DNA of 32,019 bases from an uncultured Hyphomicrobiales bacterium. GTDB lineage: Bacteria > Pseudomonadota > Alphaproteobacteria > Rhizobiales > Beijerinckiaceae. The position numbers were made by a program, and so were the translations under genes. Of the stretch, positions 26,211 to 32,019 are shown piece by piece. The notes beneath the pieces were generated by a model. The model was given only the letters and a program-made list of their open reading frames with translations, was not told the DNA's origin and searched no databases. The stretch is from NCBI GenBank assembly GCA_903877935.1, contig CAIRGA010000126.1, positions 1-32,019 of the forward strand, read 5' to 3'. How positions within the stretch are numbered: position 1 is the first letter of the stretch; the number at the start of each line of letters is the position of its first letter.

Positions 26211-26640
26211 GGATTTCGATACGGTCATAGACGAGATATTCGTCCATCCGGCCTATTTTGATGGAATGCTTGATTTCAGCCAAAACCTGCTCGATCAGGT
26301 CTCTCGTGGCAACACCCAGCACAAGCTCCTGATCGCCTTTTTTGGTAAGAGGCAATAAACGCCCCTCCCATTCGATCGAGATGACGACATTGCCGTCTTG
26401 AATTTGGACGATGTGATGGGAGTCCCGCCAACGGCCTGGAATAAACACTTCCGTGAGTTTGCCGGTATCGGCATCAATCCGCTTTTCAACGTAAGAATAA
26501 TCGGCGGGGTTACAAAAATAGCGCCAAAATTCATCAATGCGCGTGATGAGCTGGTTTCGGACATCGGCCAAAGGGCGAGGTACCGCTGCAACGGCGCGGG
26601 ATTTGGCCTTAAAGCCTGCAAGTAATTTTGGACTGAGCAT
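26185..26640 (-). CDS. uncharacterised protein, convergent with fliA (26-bp 3' overlap)
   Basis: balanced-composition 151 aa ORF (ITRIDEFWRYFCNPADYSYVEKRID...), ATG start. Confidence 0.65.
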   Translation of the reverse strand: MLSPKLLAGFKAKSRAVAAVPRPLADVRNQLITRIDEFWRYFCNPADYSYVEKRIDADTGKLTEVFIPGRWRDSHHIVQIQDGNVVISIEWEGRLLPLTKKGDQELVLGVATRDLIEQVLAEIKHSIKIGRMDEYLVYDRIEILSPPSSTS

Positions 26641-26738
26641 GGAACGCGTACGCGATGAACCTGATGAAATACTGATCCAACCCTAATGATAGTTTCGTCG
26701 CACCGCAATAATGGGATGTAAATTCCGATCAACTAAAA

Positions 26739-26754
26739 TGGCATAAGACTTGCT
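26739..26754 (+). promoter_or_regulatory. sigma54 promoter ATGGCATAAGACTTGCT upstream of flgF
   Basis: TGGCA-N6-TTGCT. Confidence 0.75.
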
Positions 26755-26757
26755 AAT

Positions 26758-26813
26758 CAATCGTCAGATTACCCTTGCCATCCCGATATCGGGCACATGA
26801 TGGCTGACGATTG
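26758..26813. repeat. inverted repeat CAATCGTCAG...CTGACGATTG enclosing palindrome CCCGATATCGGG (26782-26793) in flgF leader
   Basis: read directly; arms 26758-26767 and 26804-26813. Confidence 0.7.
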
Positions 26814-26827
26814 GAGCCTAAACGACC

Positions 26828-27652
26828 ATGCTAAGAATACCACTCACCGGTTTGACAGCGGCCTCCAAAGAGCTCAGCGCCATTTCGAACAATCTCGCCA
26901 ACGCCAATACGGTTGCGTTTAAGAAATCAAACGCCGAATTCGGTGATTTCATGGCGGCCGACTCGGCTACAATCCTGAATTCGCAAATCGGTAAAGGTGC
27001 CACCACCATCGGCATGAAGCGCGATATCGAGCAGGGCTCCCTTCTGCAAACTTCCAATAGCCTGGACGTCGCCCTTCAAGGCGAAGGCTATATGGTTTTT
27101 GGCTCCTCGACATCGGCGCAGGCATCGGGCGGGGAAACCTATTCACGGGCCGGTAAGCTAACCTTGAATTCGGACGGATATCTGGTCGACGAGAGCGGTT
27201 CGCCTTTGATGGGCAATCAGTCCCTCTCGGGATCCTTGCAAAGCCCCAATATGCAGCCGATCAATATCTTCAAATCGGTCGGCAATGATCCGATGAATGT
27301 CGGCTCGATCTCGATTAATTCGCAAGGTCTGATCAGCGTCGTTCCCGCCGCTGGCGGCGATCCGGTGAAGGTTGCCTATATCGCGACCGCCCGGTTTGAA
27401 AATGAAAATGCAATGCAAGCCCTTGGCGGAAATAAGTTTTCCGCCTCGCAAGGCTCAGGCGTGGCGCAATATGGCCGCGGCGGAAGCGATGGCTTTGGAA
27501 CCTTCGCCCAAGGCAGCTTGGAGAATTCCAACGTCGATATCACCTCTGAACTCATGCAAATGATCGCCGCTCAGCAGGCCTATAACGGCAATTCGCGAGC
27601 GCTTCAAACAGGCAGCGATATGCTCCGGTCCCTCACCGAGCAGGTCAGCTAA
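26828..27652 (+). CDS. flgF: flagellar hook-basal body rod protein (FlgF-like)
   Basis: LTAASKELSAISNNLANANTVAFKKSNAEFGDFM N-terminal flg motif; C-terminal NVDITSELMQMIAAQQAYNGNSRALQTGSDML. Confidence 0.8.
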   Translation: MLRIPLTGLTAASKELSAISNNLANANTVAFKKSNAEFGDFMAADSATILNSQIGKGATTIGMKRDIEQGSLLQTSNSLDVALQGEGYMVFGSSTSAQASGGETYSRAGKLTLNSDGYLVDESGSPLMGNQSLSGSLQSPNMQPINIFKSVGNDPMNVGSISINSQGLISVVPAAGGDPVKVAYIATARFENENAMQALGGNKFSASQGSGVAQYGRGGSDGFGTFAQGSLENSNVDITSELMQMIAAQQAYNGNSRALQTGSDMLRSLTEQVS

Positions 27653-27899
27653 TCCTAAATCACAGCAAATTGGAGCAATGAACGGATCGGTTTCAGGTAA
27701 ATCCAGCACCATAAAAGGTGCATAAAAAGGGCCTTACCTTGAGGCTTTTCATCAAAATGGCTTGATTAATCTGGAAACACCGTTTCCGGGAGAGATGGGT
27801 GTTAACTATTTTTCGTAGCGCTGAACTCGAAAATCTAGTATTGGTTGTAACCAGCGGGTATGCGGGGCCGATGGGGCTCGAGCGATCGCGGGGAGCACC

Positions 27900-28349
27900 A
27901 TGGCCGTCTCATCAGCAGCCTTTGTTCAGCAGCCTTCGTCAAAATATCTCCCGACGCTTACGGGCGCGCCTCGCATTGCCGCCATTGATGAGACGTCGGA
28001 CGTCGTCCGTCCCGTTATTCCAACCGATCCGTCAGCCGACACAACCCTTCTTTCGCCTGAGCTGGCGTCGACTGTCGTTCAATTTTCGCCGGAATACCGC
28101 CGTCGGCAGGCCAATAACAGCTCTAATGGCAGTTATCGGTCGGCAACCGGCCCTAGCGACCCTGCGCGGCAAGTCTATCTTCCGCGCGGCGCACCCTCCG
28201 ATGCTGTTCCGGCTATGTCACGGCTTGAGGCTCGGATCGCCTTTGAGCCCGTTTTCATGCAGCATTACGCCTCGACCCTCTATGCGCTGGTCTCGCGTAT
28301 GCCAACAAACGCAGCTGAACGGCGGCAGGCTTTCGACCTACTCGCCTGA
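27900..28349 (+). CDS. uncharacterised ~150 aa protein between flgF and flgB
   Basis: ATG preceded by GGGGAG; more balanced composition than overlapping frame 27799-28371. Confidence 0.55.
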   Translation: MAVSSAAFVQQPSSKYLPTLTGAPRIAAIDETSDVVRPVIPTDPSADTTLLSPELASTVVQFSPEYRRRQANNSSNGSYRSATGPSDPARQVYLPRGAPSDAVPAMSRLEARIAFEPVFMQHYASTLYALVSRMPTNAAERRQAFDLLA

Positions 28350-28367
28350 CACAAGGCGAACCCTGCC

Positions 28368-28583
28368 ATGACCCAAGTCGAATTTCTGGACGCCATTCGC
28401 GAGCTCCTTAAAGAATATGGTGGTTACACGCTCGAAGGTCCGGATTGGGCCGGCGATGTGATTTTGCGCCGTCAGTTGGATGGTGAAGAAAAGCGCCGCA
28501 AAGGCGCCGGTAATTTTGCCGCAGCTCTCCGGCAGATCATGGGCCAGGACGGCAAGAACAATCCCCCCCCAGGTTTCCTATAA
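28368..28583 (+). CDS. uncharacterised 71 aa protein
   Basis: MTQVEFLDAIRELLKEYGGYTLEGPDWAGDVILRRQLDGEEKRR...; directly follows 27900 ORF, ends before hairpin. Confidence 0.5.
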   Translation: MTQVEFLDAIRELLKEYGGYTLEGPDWAGDVILRRQLDGEEKRRKGAGNFAAALRQIMGQDGKNNPPPGFL

Positions 28584-28587
28584 GCAC

Positions 28588-28600
28588 GCGGCCTAGCCGC
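28588..28600 (+). terminator. GCGGC-CTA-GCCGC hairpin, possible terminator (weak T tract)
   Basis: 5-bp GC stem just after the 28368 ORF stop and upstream of the flgB promoter. Confidence 0.35.
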
Positions 28601-28631
28601 TTAACGCGTTGTTCTTGCACTACAAATAACT

Positions 28632-28647
28632 TGGCACGATAGTTGCT
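28632..28647 (+). promoter_or_regulatory. consensus sigma54 promoter TTGGCACGATAGTTGCT upstream of flgB
   Basis: matches TGGCACG-N4-TTGCW exactly. Confidence 0.9.
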
Positions 28648-28689
28648 GATATGTCTCTGAACCCGGTGATCCGGCTAAGTGAGACAGTT

Positions 28690-29076
28690 ATGAACGCGAT
28701 CGACAAATTTTTGAAACAGGATGGAACCGCGCTGTCATTACGACAGAAGCGTCTTGATATCCTCGGGTCGAATATTGCCAATGCCGCGACGCCGCATTTT
28801 AAGGCGCGCGACATTGATTTCGCATCGGCGTTCAAAAATGCGCTCGGTGGCGGTGATCTTGTAACAACGGCAGCCAATCATATTGAAGTCGGCGGCTCGG
28901 CTGAGTCCGCAGACGTTAAATACCGCGTGCCGGTCTCCCCTTCCCTCGATGGCAACACCGTCGAGCTCCATGTTGAACAGCTTCAATTCGCTGAAAACGC
29001 GACGCATTACGAAGCAACCCTTCAATTCTTGAGTGGTCGTATCCAGACCCTCAAAAGCGCTCTGAAAGGTGAGTAA
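28690..29076 (+). CDS. flgB: flagellar basal-body rod protein FlgB
   Basis: LSLRQKRLDILGSNIANAATPHFKARDIDFASAF; start placed at 28690 because 28651 is upstream of the expected sigma54 TSS. Confidence 0.94.
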   Translation: MNAIDKFLKQDGTALSLRQKRLDILGSNIANAATPHFKARDIDFASAFKNALGGGDLVTTAANHIEVGGSAESADVKYRVPVSPSLDGNTVELHVEQLQFAENATHYEATLQFLSGRIQTLKSALKGE

Positions 29077-29489
29077 TGAAATCGCTGACCATTTTTGATG
29101 TCGCTGGCCGCGCTATGGCCGCTCAGCAGGTTCGCCTCAACACGGTTGCCAGTAATCTGGCCAACGTGATGTCGATCTCGGGCAGCCCGGACAATGTCTA
29201 CAAGCCCATCAAGCCAATCTTCGAAACCCAATACGCCAATGTGCCAGGTAATAACGGCATTGCGACGGTGGATACGGTTGGCATCGAAGCCTCTAAAGCA
29301 GATCCGGAAAAGCGCTACGAACCCAATCATCCGATGGCGGATAAAGATGGCTACATCTACGCGCCGCCCATCGATCAGAACGCAGAAATGGTCGATATGC
29401 TCGAGACATCGCGCCAGTATCAAAACAATATCGAGGTTCTTTCAACCGCAAAGACCCTCCTGCTTAAAACCATCAACGTCGGCAAGTAA
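29076..29489 (+). CDS. flgC: flagellar basal-body rod protein FlgC
   Basis: AGRAMAAQQVRLNTVASNLANVMS; MVDMLETSRQYQNNIEVLSTAKTLLLKTINVGK. Confidence 0.95.
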   Translation: MKSLTIFDVAGRAMAAQQVRLNTVASNLANVMSISGSPDNVYKPIKPIFETQYANVPGNNGIATVDTVGIEASKADPEKRYEPNHPMADKDGYIYAPPIDQNAEMVDMLETSRQYQNNIEVLSTAKTLLLKTINVGK

Positions 29490-29508
29490 ACTTTAGGAAC
29501 AACAAATC

Positions 29509-30237
29509 ATGGCGAGCGTTTCACCGACATCAACTTCAGGTGTATCTCCTACAGCACAGCAATCGCTTGACGCCTTGCTTGCAAAGATTGGAGCCAAGCC
29601 CGCGACGTCTTCAACGACGCCTGTGGCGCCGAAATCGAATCTCGATCAAAGCGATTTCTTAAAGTTGATGACGACCCAGATGTCCAATCAGGATCCGTTC
29701 CAACCACAATCCAATACCGAGATGATTGCACAGATGGCGCAGTTCTCGACGGTCACGGGTATCCAACAGCTCAATACTACGATGAGCAGCGTGCAAACCG
29801 AGATTGCGCAAAACAGAATTGCAACATCGGCAAGCTTCATCGGCAAATCGGTTCTTGTCCCGGGCAGCACCGCGCTCACCGATTCAACCGGCGGCATTAG
29901 CGGTGCGGTTGATCTGCCAAGCTCAGCAGCAGGCTTAACGCTTCAGATTACACGTTCGACGGGTGAACTGGTTAAATCCATCGACCTTGGCGCGAACCCT
30001 GCAGGCCTTGTTGGCTTCAGCTGGGATGGCAAGGACGCTTCGGGCAATCTTGTTGGTGATAATTCTTACAATGTGAAAGCATTGATGACGAATGGTGGTG
30101 CGCAGACAGCAACCTCCACCGACGTCTACGGACCAATTACGGAAGCCCCAGTTCCAACGGGCACCGATCCTCAGACCTTCAAAGTTGGCGGTGCCGGCAC
30201 GGTCAATCTTACCGACATCAAGAGCTTCAAATTCTAA
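29509..30237 (+). CDS. flgD: flagellar hook cap/assembly protein FlgD
   Basis: LDQSDFLKLMTTQMSNQDPFQPQSNTEMIAQMAQFSTVTGIQQLNTTM. Confidence 0.96.
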   Translation: MASVSPTSTSGVSPTAQQSLDALLAKIGAKPATSSTTPVAPKSNLDQSDFLKLMTTQMSNQDPFQPQSNTEMIAQMAQFSTVTGIQQLNTTMSSVQTEIAQNRIATSASFIGKSVLVPGSTALTDSTGGISGAVDLPSSAAGLTLQITRSTGELVKSIDLGANPAGLVGFSWDGKDASGNLVGDNSYNVKALMTNGGAQTATSTDVYGPITEAPVPTGTDPQTFKVGGAGTVNLTDIKSFKF

Positions 30238-30279
30238 TCGAACCATTAGAACACATTCTTCGGAAAGGCGCGTAACCCC

Positions 30280-32019
30280 ATGTCATTCTATACCTCGCTC
30301 ACCGGCCTTAACGGCGCACAGGCAGACATTTCGACCATCTCCAACAACGTCGCCAACGTCGGCACCACGGGCTTTAAACGGTCCCGCGCAGAATTCGGCG
30401 ATATCTTCGCAACGTCGCCTTTGCAGAACGCCTCGAGTGCGGTGGGTTCTGGTACGATTTTGAAGTCGATCAAACAGCAGTTCACACAGGGTAATATTCA
30501 GTCCTCATTGAACGCTCTCGATTTGGCAATTTCGGGTCAGGGCTTCTTTGCGATGAAGCCAAGCCTTACCTCGAGCCAGACGGTTTATACCCGTAACGGT
30601 TCGTTCAGCGTTAACAATGACCGTTACGTGGTTGATGATAAGGGCCAGTACCTGCAAGTCTTCCCGGTCAACGATGACGGATCGGTGACATCGACGGGTG
30701 CAGCAAGCGCTACCAATCTTCAATTGCCGGTTAAGTCTGGCCTTCCCAACGCGACGACGCTTATTCAGTTGGGTCTTAACCTCCCAGCTGACGCCGCGAT
30801 CATTCCGCAGGATCCAAAATATACCGCCAGCAACCCGTATGTGTTCAACCACAATGATCCGACGACCTTTAACAAGTCGACGTCGATCACGATTTATGAC
30901 TCCCTCGGCAACCCAACGATTTCGACGATTTATTACGTCAAGACCAGCAACTCGACCGACACGGATCCAACCAACAAGTGGATGACGCATGTGTTCGTCG
31001 GCGATAAGGAATTGAACCCGTCATTGATCACGGCGAAGGATGCACAGAGCGCAACGCTTTATGTCAATAAATTCGGCCAGACCACGACGGATCCAACCCA
31101 GTTCGACCCGAGCTTTGTGGCCAATCAGCCATCACCGCTTTATTATCAAGACGATCAGGTGAAGAAAGTTTCCTCGACACCGGCAAAGGTTGTCGGCGAA
31201 ATTCAAAACACCAAGGGCTTCGACTTCGGTGACACAGATGCCAACAAGGTGACGATTGTTACCGATCCTGCTTCTTATTCATCAACCCATGAAGCCAATG
31301 CTGCCGTCAACACCTCGACCTATTGGGGTAAGGACATGTTCACGGTGAGTGTGGATGGTTCGACACCACAATCGATCAGCATCGGTGCAGGCTCCTATAC
31401 GGGTGATGAACTAGCCGCCGAAATGACGCGCGCTGTGAACGCTAAATTCAGCGATGCAAAATCATTCCGCATCAGCGATACCTATCGTGACGCCAGCGGC
31501 GCGGTTAATCCCGGCAATGACGTTTTCAATATTAATCTGTCGAGCACGACGGCTGAAGGCACCTCGATTGCTCTGAGCCCACCGCTCGAAATTGACCTTC
31601 TCGGAACGGCAGGCGCCACGGGTACGCCAGCGGCCGAGACGACGACAGGCGTAAAATCACAACAGTTGAACTATCAGGATCTGACGCGCGAAGATCTCAT
31701 CAGCCTTGCGCAAGCAAAAGTGAACGAGCAGCTTAACGCGCGCCACAATGATTTCGGTAAGCCCGCCAACTGGGTCGACACGAACAACCCACCAATCGTG
31801 GTCGGCTTTGACGTTGCGGCGCGTTCCTTAACCTTCAAGGTTGATCCGGCACAGCTTGGTTCCGACGCTCAGCTGCCTGAAAACCGCTATCAGAATATTC
31901 AGGTCTATAATCCAACCAATTCGTTGAATGATCTTGGTTTGCCAACCCAGACCACCAGCAAACCCGCACCGATTGGGACCAATTCGCAATGGACGGGACA
32001 AGCCGTTCTGCCATCGGGA
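30280..32019 (+). CDS. flgE: flagellar hook protein FlgE, 3'-truncated by window end
   Basis: MSFYTSLTGLNGAQADISTISNNVANVGTTGFKRSRAEFGDIF; open for 580 codons to the window end, so absent from the ORF track. Confidence 0.93.
   Translation, partial: MSFYTSLTGLNGAQADISTISNNVANVGTTGFKRSRAEFGDIFATSPLQNASSAVGSGTILKSIKQQFTQGNIQSSLNALDLAISGQGFFAMKPSLTSSQTVYTRNGSFSVNNDRYVVDDKGQYLQVFPVNDDGSVTSTGAASATNLQLPVKSGLPNATTLIQLGLNLPADAAIIPQDPKYTASNPYVFNHNDPTTFNKSTSITIYDSLGNPTISTIYYVKTSNSTDTDPTNKWMTHVFVGDKELNPSLITAKDAQSATLYVNKFGQTTTDPTQFDPSFVANQPSPLYYQDDQVKKVSSTPAKVVGEIQNTKGFDFGDTDANKVTIVTDPASYSSTHEANAAVNTSTYWGKDMFTVSVDGSTPQSISIGAGSYTGDELAAEMTRAVNAKFSDAKSFRISDTYRDASGAVNPGNDVFNINLSSTTAEGTSIALSPPLEIDLLGTAGATGTPAAETTTGVKSQQLNYQDLTREDLISLAQAKVNEQLNARHNDFGKPANWVDTNNPPIVVGFDVAARSLTFKVDPAQLGSDAQLPENRYQNIQVYNPTNSLNDLGLPTQTTSKPAPIGTNSQWTGQAVLPSG

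Noticed and set aside
27706-27721. GCACC-ATAAAA-GGTGC hairpin after flgF as a terminator
   Set aside because: Only a 5-bp stem and followed by an A-rich rather than T-rich tract; too weak to call.
27799-28371. Long plus-strand ORF overlapping the 27900 ORF
   Set aside because: Composition is Arg/Pro/Ser-rich and looks like an out-of-frame translation; the 27900 frame has a better RBS and composition.
1-32019. CRISPR array, tRNA/rRNA, transposon or prophage elements
   Set aside because: No regularly spaced direct repeats, RNA gene signatures, transposase or integrase ORFs were recognised.

Overview
The window is a dense flagellar gene cluster, apparently from an alphaproteobacterium (lineage inferred only from protein flavour). 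At the left edge are two divergent sigma54 enhancer-binding proteins. One has a HTH but no receiver domain; the other has a degenerate receiver-like N-terminus but no HTH, like the FleQ/FleT pair of Rhodobacter. Next comes a long, tightly coupled export/basal-body operon: fliE-F-G-H-I-J-K-L-M-N-O-P-Q-R-flhB, then three poorly described genes (a 4-Cys mini-protein, a His-rich coiled-coil membrane protein and a PDZ-like membrane protein). A minus-strand operon encodes an LPP20/FlgP-like lipoprotein, a FlgT-like protein, FlgA, a FlgN-like helical protein and a DUF2802-like protein. Then follow flhA-flhF-flhG-fliA, a convergent orphan ORF, flgF, two orphan ORFs, flgB-flgC-flgD and a 3'-truncated flgE. 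I found six intergenic sigma54-type promoters that all share TGGCA-N6-TTGCT. The most interesting items are the split activator pair, the six-site sigma54 regulon, the FlgP/FlgT (H-ring/basal-disk-like) operon, and the uncharacterised proteins coupled to flhB. No mobile elements, CRISPR arrays, tRNA or rRNA genes were recognised. All identifications come from reading motifs and domain architecture by eye; no database searches were run.
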